This document shows, in pieces, positions 1-8,548 of a stretch of 64,000 nucleotides of DNA. Each line of letters begins with the position of its first letter. Position 1 is the stretch's first letter. A model generated the notes under the pieces. The model saw nothing but the letters and a program-made list of their open reading frames with translations, was not told the origin of the DNA and ran no database searches. Both the position numbers and the translations under genes were made by a program. The stretch is from CAIOYC01 sp964243985. GTDB lineage: Bacteria; Pseudomonadota; Alphaproteobacteria; Caulobacterales; Caulobacteraceae. Where the stretch lies: assembly GCA_964243985.1 (NCBI GenBank), contig CAXTHJ010000002.1, positions 1 through 64,000 on the forward strand, given 5' to 3'.

Positions 1-24
1 GAGGGGATCCGCCCGAAGGGTGGT

Positions 25-70
25 GGAGGGGGCGAGCCGTCGGCGGCTGCACTTGACCGCCGCCCCCTCC
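25..70. repeat. GC-rich inverted repeat (REP-like)
   Basis: A perfect 10-bp inverted repeat: GGAGGGGGCG at 25-34 pairs with CGCCCCCTCC at 61-70. It lies in the noncoding 1-154 segment, which is otherwise low-complexity GC-rich sequence with no supportable gene. Similar CCTCCCC/GGGGAGG hairpins recur at 1258-1280, suggesting dispersed intergenic repeats of the host. Confidence 0.5.
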
Positions 71-154
71 GTCACGACGCTGTCGCGTCGCGCCACCTCC
101 CCCGCGGGCGCCCCGTTGCAGGCTGCCAGGCTACCAAAGCTGGGTCGATTTTCA

Positions 155-1129
155 TCATCCCTTTTCTTGCGAAAAGACAATGACCGGCCGACCGCGCATG
201 CCGCCGGCGCTAAGCGCACGCTGCGCATCGGCGACCTCGCGCACCCCATATTCGCCAGCAACGCGGAGACGGATTTCGCCGGCCTCAACAACGTCGCGCA
301 GAAGTTCGAGCCAATCGGTGCGCCCGAAGGCCTGGTAGACCATCAGCGGCTTGATCTTCAGATTGCGCTCGCCGGGCTTGTCGCCCCACAGTCGTACTGG
401 AATGTAGGTGCCGTCGTCGCGGAGTGCGCCGAACGCCTTCTCGCCAAGCGCAGCGGTATCAAGCAGCGCATCTACGCCTTGCGGCACGGCACGGCGGATC
501 GCGGCAGCGAAGTCGTCGCTGCGTTCGACCACCTCGTCAGCGCCATAGCCTCGCACCAGATCGTTTTCGAAGGGTTTAGCGTCGGCGATGACCTTCAGAC
601 CTCGGCGTTTGGCCAGCGCGATCGCGTAATACGCAAAATGACCCGCGCCGCCGCTGATCGCTAGAAGCTGGCCTTTTTCGAGGCCGGCCAACTCCAGCGC
701 TAGCAGCGCCGTTAGGCCGTTCATCGGCAGTGTGGCCGCATCCGTCAGGGAGACGTTGACTGGGATCGGCACCACCGACGCGGCCGGAACGACGATATGC
801 TGCGCCTGCGCGCCACCACCCGCTTGTCGCGGGTTGGTGACGGCCATGACTTTTTGGCCGACCTGAAGTCGCGACACATCCGGTCCGACCGCCTCGATAA
901 TACCCGCCGCATCCATGCCCGGCACGACCGGCCAAGTCTCCACGCCCGGCGCGGGGTCGCGCAACAGGATGTCGGTAGGATTGACTGCAGCTGCATGGAC
1001 GGCGATGCGAACCTCGCCAGCCGCTGGGGCCGGAACGGTGCGCTCCGCAACCTCGATCACCTCATAGCCGCCGCGTCCGGTGTAGGTGACGGCGGAACTA
1101 ACGAGGGGCTGCGCTTCCGATTGATCCAT
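155..1129 (-). CDS. zinc-less MDR-family NADPH alcohol dehydrogenase / quinone oxidoreductase
   Basis: Medium-chain dehydrogenase/reductase of 324 aa. It has an N-terminal GroES-like domain (VPGMDAAGIIEAVG near residues 69-82) and a Rossmann nucleotide-binding segment (SGGAGHFAYYAI, residues 159-170). The catalytic-zinc and structural-zinc cysteines of classical alcohol dehydrogenases are absent, so it belongs with the zinc-independent quinone/enone reductases. I start at 1129 because the 43 codons upstream read like translated intergenic sequence. It lies 161 bp downstream of ilvC on the same strand, separated by a REP-like hairpin, so it is probably not part of the ilv operon. The substrate cannot be predicted. 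Confidence 0.8.
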   Translation of the reverse strand: MDQSEAQPLVSSAVTYTGRGGYEVIEVAERTVPAPAAGEVRIAVHAAAVNPTDILLRDPAPGVETWPVVPGMDAAGIIEAVGPDVSRLQVGQKVMAVTNPRQAGGGAQAQHIVVPAASVVPIPVNVSLTDAATLPMNGLTALLALELAGLEKGQLLAISGGAGHFAYYAIALAKRRGLKVIADAKPFENDLVRGYGADEVVERSDDFAAAIRRAVPQGVDALLDTAALGEKAFGALRDDGTYIPVRLWGDKPGERNLKIKPLMVYQAFGRTDWLELLRDVVEAGEIRLRVAGEYGVREVADAQRALSAGGMRGRPVIVFSQEKG

Positions 1130-1257
1130 CTTTTCAATTGTCCTTCGCGAGTTAAGATGCGCTCGCCTGGTAATTACCCGCGTCCTGATTTGAGGGGCGA
1201 GACTGGGCGCAGCGCTTGCGGTTCGCGCCCTCCGTCTTGGCGCTATGCGCCAATCCA

Positions 1258-1280
1258 CCTCCCCCGCTCTGCAGGGGAGG
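1258..1280. repeat. CCTCCCC/GGGGAGG hairpin repeat
   Basis: Perfect 7-bp inverted repeat (1258-1264 with 1274-1280) just after the ilvC stop. It may work as a weak transcription end or mRNA-stabilising REP element. No T-run follows in either direction, so I do not call it a terminator. Confidence 0.45.
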
Positions 1281-1290
1281 AGAATCAGGC

Positions 1291-2310
1291 CTAGTTCCGG
1301 GCCTTGTCCACCAGCTTGCCCTTGGTGATCCAGGGCATCATGGCGCGAAGCCGTCCGCCCACTTCCTCGATCTGATGTTCGCCGACAATGGTGCGGCGGG
1401 CCTTGATCGAGGGTTGGCCAGCGGCGTTCTCCAGCATGAAGTCGCGGACGAACCGGCCTTCCTGGATGTCCTTCAGAACCCGCTTCATCTCCGCCTTGGT
1501 CTCTTCGGTGATGATGCGAGGTCCGGTGACATATTCCCCGTATTCAGCGGTGTTTGAGATGGAATAGTTCATGTTGGCGATGCCGCCTTCGTAGATCAGA
1601 TCGACGATCAGCTTCACCTCGTGAAGGCATTCGAAATAGGCCATCTCCGGCGCATAGCCCGCCTCCACCAAGGTCTCGAACCCGGCGCGGATCAGCTCCA
1701 CGAGGCCCCCGCAGAGCACCGCCTGTTCGCCGAAGAGGTCGGTCTCGCATTCCTCGCGGAAGTTGGTCTCGATCACGCCGGAGCGCCCGCCGCCGATGGC
1801 GCTGGCGTAAGCGAGGCCGAGGTCCATAGCGCCGCCCGACGCATCCTGATGCACGGCGATCAGGCAGGGCACGCCGCCGCCCTTCTGGTATTCGCTCCGC
1901 ACCGTGTGGCCGGGCCCCTTGGGGGCGACCATCAGCACGTCGATTGAGGCTTTCGGCTCGATCAGTTTGAAGTGGACGTTCAGCCCGTGGGCGAAGAGGA
2001 GCGCCGCGCCGTCTCGGATGTTGGGGGCGATCTCGCCCGCGTAGATGTCGCGCTGATGCTCGTCCGGGGCCAGCACCATGATCAGGTCGGCGATCTTGGA
2101 CGCTTCGGCCACGCTCATCACCTTGATGCCCTCGGCTTCGGCCTTCCTGGCGGAGGCGGAGCCGGGGCGAAGCGCCACGATCACATTTTTCACGCCGCTA
2201 TCGCGCAGGTTCAGCGCGTGGGCGTGCCCCTGGCTGCCGTAGCCGACGACGGCGATGGTCTTATCGAGAATACGGGCGAGATCGGCGTCGCGATCGTAAT
2301 AGACACGCAT
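1291..2310 (-). CDS. ilvC: ketol-acid reductoisomerase (class I)
   Basis: NADPH- and Mg-dependent acetohydroxyacid isomeroreductase, second step of valine/isoleucine synthesis. At 339 aa it has the class I (short) length. The N-terminal Rossmann motif GYGSQGHAHALNL starts at about residue 23, and the NADPH-specificity loop (LRPGSASARK) follows. The C-terminal knotted helical domain has the metal/substrate motifs FGEQAVLCGG and SNTAEYG. It lies 50 bp downstream of ilvN on the same strand, probably the last gene of an ilvB-ilvN-ilvC transcript. Confidence 0.97.
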   Translation of the reverse strand: MRVYYDRDADLARILDKTIAVVGYGSQGHAHALNLRDSGVKNVIVALRPGSASARKAEAEGIKVMSVAEASKIADLIMVLAPDEHQRDIYAGEIAPNIRDGAALLFAHGLNVHFKLIEPKASIDVLMVAPKGPGHTVRSEYQKGGGVPCLIAVHQDASGGAMDLGLAYASAIGGGRSGVIETNFREECETDLFGEQAVLCGGLVELIRAGFETLVEAGYAPEMAYFECLHEVKLIVDLIYEGGIANMNYSISNTAEYGEYVTGPRIITEETKAEMKRVLKDIQEGRFVRDFMLENAAGQPSIKARRTIVGEHQIEEVGGRLRAMMPWITKGKLVDKARN

Positions 2311-2360
2311 AAAGAAGCTCCAGAATTAGCGTTATGGATTGAGCGATTAGCGGCGGGATT

Positions 2361-2909
2361 TCAAACCCGCTCCGCGCCGCGGGAAATCGAGAGGACGCCG
2401 GTGCGGGAGACTTCGACCAGGCCCACGGGCCGCATGAGGCGCTCGAACTTGTCGATCTTGGCGGGGGCGCCGGTGACCTCGAAGATGAAACTCTGCAGGG
2501 TGGTGTCCACCACGTGGGCGCGGAAGATTTCCGCCAGACGCAGGGCCTCTATCCGCTCGGCGCCTGTGCCCTGCACCTTGAAGAGGGCCAGTTCCCGCTC
2601 GACTCCCTCGTCGTCGGCGCCGACGTCGATCACCTGGCGCACCTGGATCATCTTCTCCAGCTGCGCCTTGATCTGGGCCAGTACGTGGTCGGCGCCGCGG
2701 GTGACGATGGTGATGCGCGAGGTATGGGCGGCGTGGTCGGTCTCGGCCACCGTCAGGCTTTCGATGTTGTAGCCTCGCGCCGCGAACATGCCGACCACCC
2801 GGTGTAGCACCCCCGGCTCGTTATCGACGATCACGGCGAAGGTGGCGCGGTTCTCCGGCTCGGCCGGCGCCGATAGGTCGTATGCAGAGGTGGATGGCGA
2901 GTCAGACAT
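2361..2909 (-). CDS. ilvN: acetolactate synthase small (regulatory) subunit
   Basis: Regulatory subunit of acetohydroxyacid synthase, 182 aa. An N-terminal ACT domain (FAVIVDNEPGVLHRVVGMF, residues about 24-42) binds valine for feedback inhibition, and the C-terminal half matches the usual small-subunit fold that activates the catalytic subunit. Its start codon lies directly against the ilvB stop codon, so the two are co-transcribed and probably translationally coupled. The small subunit is often called ilvH or ilvN; the symbol follows common Caulobacter usage. Confidence 0.95.
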   Translation of the reverse strand: MSDSPSTSAYDLSAPAEPENRATFAVIVDNEPGVLHRVVGMFAARGYNIESLTVAETDHAAHTSRITIVTRGADHVLAQIKAQLEKMIQVRQVIDVGADDEGVERELALFKVQGTGAERIEALRLAEIFRAHVVDTTLQSFIFEVTGAPAKIDKFERLMRPVGLVEVSRTGVLSISRGAERV

Positions 2910-4727
2910 TTAAACCAGCTTCTTCCCAGCGTCGTCGATCACCGAGCCGATGTCTTCCGCCGCCGCCATGTCGCCGAGCAGCATATCGTTGTGCGCCTTG
3001 CCGGAGGGGATCATGGGCAGGCAGTTCTCCGTCTTGGCCACGCGGCAGTCGAAGATCACCGGGCGGGGGGTGTCGATCATCTGCAGGATCTTGGCGTCCA
3101 GTTCATCGGGTTTGTCGCAGCGGATGCCGACGCCGCCATAGGCTTCCGCCAGCTTGACGAAATCGGGCAGGCTTTCGGAATAGGAGTGGCTGTAGCGCTC
3201 CCCATGCAGGAGCTGCTGCCACTGGCGCACCATGCCCATCCACTCGTTGTTGAGGATAAAGAGCTTGATCGGCAACTCGTATTGGATGGCGGTGGACATC
3301 TCTTGCATCGTCATCTGAACGGACGCCTCGCCGGCGATATCGATCACCAGCGAGCCGGGGTGGGCGATCTGCACCCCCACCGCCGCCGGCACGCCATAGC
3401 CCATGGTTCCCAGGCCTCCGGAGGTCATCCAGCGGTTCGGCTCCTGGAAGGGGAAGAACTGCGCCGCCCACATCTGGTGCTGACCGACCTCGGTGGTGAT
3501 GTAGACGTCGCGATCCTCGGTCAGGGCGGCGAGGCGCTGGACGGCGTACTGGGGCTTGATGATCTCGCTGGAGGGCTTGTAGGCGAAGCCATTGCGGGCC
3601 CGCCAGCCGTCGATCTGCGCCCACCAGGCTTTCAGCTGGTTCGGATCGCGCCGCTCCCCGCGCGCTTGGAACGCTGAGAGCATGGCCTTCAGCACACGCC
3701 CGGCGTCGCCGACGATGCCGATGTCCGCCCGGACGATCTTGCCGATGGAAGCGGGGTCGATGTCGATATGGATTTTCTTCGATCCCGGAGAGAAGGCGTC
3801 GAGCCTTCCCGTCACCCGATCGTCGAATCGCGCCCCGACGCAGATCATCACGTCGCAGTCGTGCATGGCGTGGTTGGCCTCATAGGCGCCGTGCATGCCC
3901 ACCATGCCGAGCCACTGGGGATCGGCCTCAGGAAACGCGCCAAGCCCCATCAAGGTAGAGGTGACGGGCGCGCCGGTCGCATGGGCGAAGTCGCGCAGGG
4001 TCTGGCTGGCGGCCGGTCCGGCGTTGATCACGCCGCCGCCGGTGTAGAGGATCGGCCGACGGGCGCGGGCGATCAGCTCCACCGCCTCGGCGATCCTGCC
4101 GGCGTCGCCGTCCACCTTCGGCGCATAGGCATGGGCGAACTTCACCTCCGCCTTGCCTTGGTAGGGGGCCTTGGCGAACTGCACGTCCTTAGGGATGTCG
4201 ATCAGCACCGGGCCGGGACGGCCGGAGGCGGCGATGTGGAAGGCTTCGTGGACGGCGCGGGCCAGATCGTTCACGTCGCGGATCAGGACGTTGTGCTTGG
4301 TGGCCGAGCGGGTGATGCCGACGGTGTCGCATTCCTGGAAGGCGTCAGAACCGATTAAAGCGGTGGGCACCTGGCCGGTGATCACCACCAGGGGGATGGA
4401 GTCCATCAACGCATCGACGATGCCGGTCACCGCATTGGTGGCGCCGGGGCCGGAGGTGACCAGCACCACCCCAACCTTGCCGGTAGAACGGGCGTAGCCC
4501 TCAGCGGCGTGGGTGGCGCCCTGCTCATGGCGGACCAGGATGTGGCGCAGGCGCGGCTCGTGGAACAGGGCGTCGTAGATCGGCAACACCGCCCCGCCGG
4601 GATAGCCGAACAGCACCTCGACCCCGTTGTCCACCAAGGCGCGCACCACCGTCTCAGCGCCGGTGAGCATCTCAGGGGAGGCTGTGGGGGCTGCGGTTTC
4701 GGTTTCGATGGCTTGGTGCACGGTCAT
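2910..4727 (-). CDS. ilvB: acetolactate synthase large (catalytic) subunit
   Basis: Thiamine-diphosphate enzyme condensing pyruvate to acetolactate (or with 2-ketobutyrate), 605 aa. Visible motifs are the N-terminal FGYPGGAVLPIYDAL, the catalytic-Glu region RHEQGATHAAEGYAR, and the ThDP/Mg segment near residue 450, which reads AGEAS...NNEW rather than the textbook GDG; from memory this variant is usual in alphaproteobacterial enzymes. I place the start at 4727. An in-frame ATG at 4751 directly follows a terminator T-run and has no ribosome site, whereas 4727 has a GAGA element and overlaps the end of a leader reading frame. Expression is probably controlled by the upstream leader. Confidence 0.96.
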   Translation of the reverse strand: MTVHQAIETETAAPTASPEMLTGAETVVRALVDNGVEVLFGYPGGAVLPIYDALFHEPRLRHILVRHEQGATHAAEGYARSTGKVGVVLVTSGPGATNAVTGIVDALMDSIPLVVITGQVPTALIGSDAFQECDTVGITRSATKHNVLIRDVNDLARAVHEAFHIAASGRPGPVLIDIPKDVQFAKAPYQGKAEVKFAHAYAPKVDGDAGRIAEAVELIARARRPILYTGGGVINAGPAASQTLRDFAHATGAPVTSTLMGLGAFPEADPQWLGMVGMHGAYEANHAMHDCDVMICVGARFDDRVTGRLDAFSPGSKKIHIDIDPASIGKIVRADIGIVGDAGRVLKAMLSAFQARGERRDPNQLKAWWAQIDGWRARNGFAYKPSSEIIKPQYAVQRLAALTEDRDVYITTEVGQHQMWAAQFFPFQEPNRWMTSGGLGTMGYGVPAAVGVQIAHPGSLVIDIAGEASVQMTMQEMSTAIQYELPIKLFILNNEWMGMVRQWQQLLHGERYSHSYSESLPDFVKLAEAYGGVGIRCDKPDELDAKILQMIDTPRPVIFDCRVAKTENCLPMIPSGKAHNDMLLGDMAAAEDIGSVIDDAGKKLV

Positions 4728-4810
4728 GGCGGTTTCTCGACGTTCGGGCATGAAAAAAGGCCCCTGGGGGCCTTGCGCATGCGACCGGTATCGGAGCGAT
4801 CGAAGATCAC
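4724..4810 (-). CDS. possible leader peptide of ilvB (28 codons)
   Basis: A GTG-initiated 28-codon frame runs through the intrinsic terminator and ends in a TGA that overlaps the chosen ilvB ATG (ATGA). The arrangement fits translation-coupled attenuation. However, the peptide is not enriched in Ile, Val or Leu codons, and its first third sits inside the upstream hairpin, so coding status is tentative. Confidence 0.3.
   Translation of the reverse strand: MIFDRSDTGRMRKAPRGLFSCPNVEKPP
4753..4774 (-). terminator. intrinsic terminator / attenuator ahead of ilvB
   Basis: On the minus strand an 8-bp GC stem (AAGGCCCC / GGGGCCTT, 2-nt loop) runs into a six-T tract, immediately before ilvB. A terminator between promoter and structural gene is the hallmark of attenuation. 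A competing upstream hairpin is present at 4790-4830. Attenuation of Caulobacter ilvBN by a leader transcript is described in the literature as I recall it; applying it here is inference. Confidence 0.75.
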
Positions 4811-4830
4811 CCGACGGCGGCCGCTCCGAT
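4790..4830 (-). promoter_or_regulatory. upstream hairpin of the ilvB leader RNA
   Basis: Perfect 8-bp inverted repeat ATCGGAGC / GCTCCGAT (4790-4797 with 4823-4830), 16 bp upstream of the attenuator stem on the minus-strand transcript. It could be the pause hairpin or part of an anti-terminator. The remaining 4831-4919 presumably holds the promoter; I see no convincing -35/-10 pair there. Confidence 0.5.
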
Positions 4831-4919
4831 ATTTACTAGGGTCTGACGCAAGGACGTTGCTCCAAATCGTGCGGCGACTGCTTCGCACGGGCAGGATTTT
4901 GCGTCAAGCGGTCAGCGCA

Positions 4920-5678
4920 TCATGCCGCCAACGGATAAAGGCTCAGGGCGTTCACGACACCGGGGAAGGGCTTGACGGTGGCCGGGTGGTAGGACGGCGA
5001 CAAGGTCAGGAAGAGCATTGGCAGGATGTGGGCGGCCATGGCGCGGGTGAAGGCGGCGGGCCGCACATCGGTCAAGGCGGCCAGGGCGAGATGGCGATAC
5101 CCCCGCAGTTGGCCGTGCACCCGCGCCAGCATCCTCGCCCGCAACCCGTAATCGCCCACCAGCGCGACGTAGGCGTCGTGGCAGACGTTGCGATGCTCGT
5201 ACTCCTCGGCCAGATGCCAGCGCCAGAGCGCCGCCGCGCGGGGATCGGCGCCGTCGAGCCAGACGTCGCCGGGGCCGAACATGAACTGGCCGAGGTAGAG
5301 GGTGAAGGTCTCGAAAGCGACGCACCAGGCGAGATTGAAGGCGAAGCTGCGGTCGCGGAACTGGCGCCCGAGGTCCTGCTGCACGGCCAGAACCACCGGC
5401 TCCAGCGCGCCGTGACCCTGGCGATAGAGCGCCGCGTTGAAATCGGCGTGCAGCTTGAAGTGCTCAGTCTCCTGCCCGACCATGGCCTTGATGGCGGTTT
5501 TCAGGTCTTGCTGCTCATGGCCGAGGCGGCGGGCCGCTTCGCTCATCACCCGGTTCACATGGGGCTCGATCGCCGGGGCGAGGGCGCCTCCCGCGTTCAG
5601 CACCATGGCCACCTCCACGTGGGGCGACCAGATCGCCGGCAGGTCGTCGAAGCTGAGGGCGGGACGGCGTACCGGCAA
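4920..5678 (-). CDS. predicted metal-dependent hydrolase (PF10118, ferritin-like)
   Basis: 252-aa soluble, helix-rich protein of the 'predicted metal-dependent hydrolase' family. Conserved carboxylate/histidine motifs suggest a di-metal site in a four-helix bundle: QETEHFKLHADFN (about residue 69), FETFTLYL and WHLAEEYEHRNVCHD. The start lies 6 bp after the ilvD stop, so it is probably co-transcribed with ilvD although unrelated to branched-chain synthesis as far as known. The biochemical reaction is not established for the family. Confidence 0.8.
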   Translation of the reverse strand: MPVRRPALSFDDLPAIWSPHVEVAMVLNAGGALAPAIEPHVNRVMSEAARRLGHEQQDLKTAIKAMVGQETEHFKLHADFNAALYRQGHGALEPVVLAVQQDLGRQFRDRSFAFNLAWCVAFETFTLYLGQFMFGPGDVWLDGADPRAAALWRWHLAEEYEHRNVCHDAYVALVGDYGLRARMLARVHGQLRGYRHLALAALTDVRPAAFTRAMAAHILPMLFLTLSPSYHPATVKPFPGVVNALSLYPLAA

Positions 5679-5684
5679 GCTTCC

Positions 5685-7529
5685 TCAGCGCTCCACCTGG
5701 CTGACGTCCCGCACCGCGCCCCTGGCCGCGGAGGTGGTCATGGCGGCGTAGGCGCGGAGGGCCGGGGTGACTTTGCGGGGGCGATCCTTGGCGGGCTTCC
5801 AGCCGGTCTGCAGCTTGGCGTTCCGGCGTAGGCTCAGCACATCATCCGATACCGCAAGATTGATGGAGCGGGACGGGATGTTGATCTCGATCCGGTCGCC
5901 GTCCTCCACCAGGGCGATCAGCCCGCCCTCCGCCGCTTCGGGGGAGACGTGGCCGATGGAGAGGCCGGAGGTGCCGCCGGAGAAGCGCCCGTCGGTGACC
6001 AGGGCGCAGGCTTTGCCGAGGCCTTTGGATTTGATGTAGCTGGTCGGATAGAGCATCTCCTGCATGCCCGGACCGCCGCGGGGGCCTTCGTAGCGGATCA
6101 CCACCACGTCGCCGGCGGCGACCTTGCCGGTGAGGATGCCGGAAACGGCGTCGTCCTGGCTCTCGAACACCTTGGCGGGGCCTGAGAAGATCAGGATCGA
6201 GTCGTCCACGCCCGCCGTCTTCACGATGCAGCCGTCCACCGCCAGATTGCCGGTCAGCACCGCCAGGCCCCCGTCGCGGCTGAAGGCGTTCGCGCTGCTG
6301 CGGATGGCGCCGTTTTCCCGGTCCAGATCCAGTTCGTCCCACCGCTCCGACTGGCTGAACGCAGTCTGCGTCGGCACGCCGCCGGGCGCCGCCTTGAAGA
6401 AGGTCTGCACCGCCTCTGAATTGGTCTGCTTGATGTCCCAGCGGGCCAGGGCCTCGCTCATCGTAGTCGAGTGCACGGTAGGGAGGTTGCGGTTCAACAA
6501 TTCGGCGCGATCCAGCTCGCCAAGGATCGCCATCACCCCGCCAGCGCGGTGCACGTCCTCCATGTGCACGTCGGCCTTGGCGGGCGCGACCTTGCAGAGA
6601 CAAGGCACGGTGCGGGAGAGACGGTCGATGTCGGCCATGGTGAAGTCCACCCCCGCTTCGTGCGCGGCGGCCAGGAGGTGCAGCACCGTGTTGGTGGAGC
6701 CGCCCATGGCGATATCAAGGCACATGGCGTTCTCGAACGCGCCGAAGCTGGCGATGGTGCGGGGGAGGGCGGTGGCGTCGTCCTGTTCGTAATAGCGCCG
6801 CGCCAGATCGACGACGGTGTGGCCGGCTTCCAGGAACAGGCGTTCGCGGTCCGAGTGGGTGGCGAGGGTCGAGCCGTTGCCGGGGAGGGAGAGGCCAAGC
6901 GCCTCCGTCAGACAATTCATGGAGTTGGCGGTGAACATACCCGAACAGGAGCCGCAGGTGGGGCAGGCGGATCGCTCGATGGTCTGCACCTCCTCGTCGC
7001 TCACTGAGTCATCGACGGCGGCGACCATGGCGTCCACCAGATCCAGCGCCACCGTCTTGCCTTTCAAGACGACCTTGCCGGCTTCCATCGGGCCGCCGGA
7101 GACGAACACCACAGGAATGTTCAGCCGCAGCGCCGCCATCAGCATGCCGGGGGTGATCTTGTCGCAGTTGGAGATGCAGACCAGCGCGTCGGCGCAGTGG
7201 GCGTTGACCATGTATTCGACGCTGTCGGCGATCAGCTCGCGCGAGGGCAGGGAGTAGAGCATCCCGTCGTGGCCCATGGCGATGCCATCGTCCACGGCGA
7301 TGGTGTTGAACTCCTTGGCGACCCCGCCGGCCCGCTCGATCTCCCGCGCCACCAGCTGACCGAGATCCTTCAGATGCACGTGGCCCGGCACAAACTGAGT
7401 GAAGGAGTTGGCGACGGCGATGATCGGCTTGCCGAAGTCGCTGTCTTTCATGCCGGTGGCGCGCCAGAGGCCGCGCGCCCCTGCCATGTTGCGGCCGTGG
7501 GTGGTGGTTCGGGAACGATAGGGAGGCAT
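5685..7529 (-). CDS. ilvD: dihydroxy-acid dehydratase
   Basis: Iron-sulfur, Mg-dependent dehydratase for the third step of valine/isoleucine synthesis, 614 aa, close to the usual 616. Cluster-ligand cysteines lie in ISNCDKITPGMLMA and in the segment CPTCGSCSGMFTANSMN. The start MPPYRSRTTTHGRNMAGARG at 7529 matches the family N-terminus and is preceded by a purine-rich stretch; the frame stays open upstream but reads as intergenic. The gene diverges from the chorismate mutase gene, with 122 bp between them for both promoters. Confidence 0.97.
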   Translation of the reverse strand: MPPYRSRTTTHGRNMAGARGLWRATGMKDSDFGKPIIAVANSFTQFVPGHVHLKDLGQLVAREIERAGGVAKEFNTIAVDDGIAMGHDGMLYSLPSRELIADSVEYMVNAHCADALVCISNCDKITPGMLMAALRLNIPVVFVSGGPMEAGKVVLKGKTVALDLVDAMVAAVDDSVSDEEVQTIERSACPTCGSCSGMFTANSMNCLTEALGLSLPGNGSTLATHSDRERLFLEAGHTVVDLARRYYEQDDATALPRTIASFGAFENAMCLDIAMGGSTNTVLHLLAAAHEAGVDFTMADIDRLSRTVPCLCKVAPAKADVHMEDVHRAGGVMAILGELDRAELLNRNLPTVHSTTMSEALARWDIKQTNSEAVQTFFKAAPGGVPTQTAFSQSERWDELDLDRENGAIRSSANAFSRDGGLAVLTGNLAVDGCIVKTAGVDDSILIFSGPAKVFESQDDAVSGILTGKVAAGDVVVIRYEGPRGGPGMQEMLYPTSYIKSKGLGKACALVTDGRFSGGTSGLSIGHVSPEAAEGGLIALVEDGDRIEINIPSRSINLAVSDDVLSLRRNAKLQTGWKPAKDRPRKVTPALRAYAAMTTSAARGAVRDVSQVER

Positions 7530-7651
7530 TTTCGTGAACTCTGAGCGATGATCGTGCGCGCTAGAAGCATATAGGCGTTTTGGACGCAAATCCCGACCCT
7601 TGCTAATCGTGGCGCGGGCCTTTAGCTCCGGCGCACCACTCGGGGGAACGC

Positions 7652-8449
7652 GTGACCGGCCAATCTTCGCCGTTGGATGCCGTAAGAGCGCGGATCGACG
7701 CTGTCGATATCGAGCTTCTACGTCTGATTGATGAACGGGCAGCCTTGGCGGCGCAGGTGGCGGACGCCAAGCGCGCGGAAGCCGGAGGCGCAGCGCCGGT
7801 CTTTGGCCTACGCGCGGATCGCGAAGCGCAGGTGGTGCGCCGGCTGCTGGCGCATCCCCGCGAAGCGGCGACAGCGGCTCTCGTTCTCCGCATCTGGCGC
7901 GAACTGATGTCTGAAAGCCTGGCGTTGCAGGGGCCATTTCGCCTAGTGGCGTGGGGCGGTCGGGACCCCGCTCGGGCGGCGGAGCTGGCGCGGCTCAGGT
8001 TTGGCGCCGCGCCGCCGCTGACGATGATGTCCAAGCCCGAGGACGTCTTAAAAGCCGCTAGGGAGTGCGGAACGGTGGCAGTCCTGCCGCTGGAGACTGG
8101 TTCGAGCTGGTGGGGCCGGTTGCTGACGGAGCCGAGCTTGCGGGTGTTCGCCACAGTCCCCTGCCTCAGCGTCTGGGGCGCGCCGGCGGCGTTGGCCATA
8201 GCGGCGGTGGAGGTCGAGCCATCCGGCGGGGACCAGACACTTTGGGTGACGGACGCGACCGGCTCCACCGCAGCCGTGGAAGCCGCGTTGAGCGATTGCG
8301 GCTTGGTGGGCGATCTTTTGGCTGAAGCGGGCGGATTGAAGCTGTTCGCTCTGGCTGGATTCATTCAGCCCGATGATCGGAGGCTGGCGAAAGCGCCCGG
8401 CAGCCTGAAGGGCGTCATCGGCGCCGCGCCGCCGCAGTTTGATCTTTAA
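7652..8449 (+). CDS. chorismate mutase (AroQ-type N-terminal domain)
   Basis: 265 aa, GTG start with a GGGGGAAC purine tract upstream. Residues about 8-95 form an AroQ-class helical chorismate mutase domain (LDAVRARIDAVDIELLRLIDER, with the conserved Arg and Lys/Glu pattern), converting chorismate to prephenate. The C-terminal 170 aa resembles the distorted prephenate-dehydratase-like half seen in alphaproteobacterial chorismate mutases; I see no intact dehydratase TRF motif. Its neighbour is prephenate dehydrogenase, so together they feed tyrosine/phenylalanine synthesis. Confidence 0.82.
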   Translation: MTGQSSPLDAVRARIDAVDIELLRLIDERAALAAQVADAKRAEAGGAAPVFGLRADREAQVVRRLLAHPREAATAALVLRIWRELMSESLALQGPFRLVAWGGRDPARAAELARLRFGAAPPLTMMSKPEDVLKAARECGTVAVLPLETGSSWWGRLLTEPSLRVFATVPCLSVWGAPAALAIAAVEVEPSGGDQTLWVTDATGSTAAVEAALSDCGLVGDLLAEAGGLKLFALAGFIQPDDRRLAKAPGSLKGVIGAAPPQFDL

Positions 8450-8483
8450 AGACCCCGTGAAAACTGCACTTGCCGCTTCCTGT

Positions 8484-8522
8484 CATCCCGGAAAGCTCGC
8501 AGAGCGCGCTACAGCCGGGATG
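8484..8522. repeat. CATCCCGG/CCGGGATG inverted repeat
   Basis: 8-bp perfect arms (8484-8491 and 8515-8522) in the 99-bp gap between the chorismate mutase and tyrA genes. The form TCATCCCGG...CCGGGATGA is typical of REP-like intergenic repeats in this bacterial group. Confidence 0.55.
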
Positions 8523-8548
8523 AAAGCTTAGTTTGAATTGCCCTAAAC

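Noticed and set aside
4509..5831. Long plus-strand frame of 440 codons
   Set aside because: Antisense of ilvB and the PF10118 gene; high-GC third-position bias makes long antisense frames common here.
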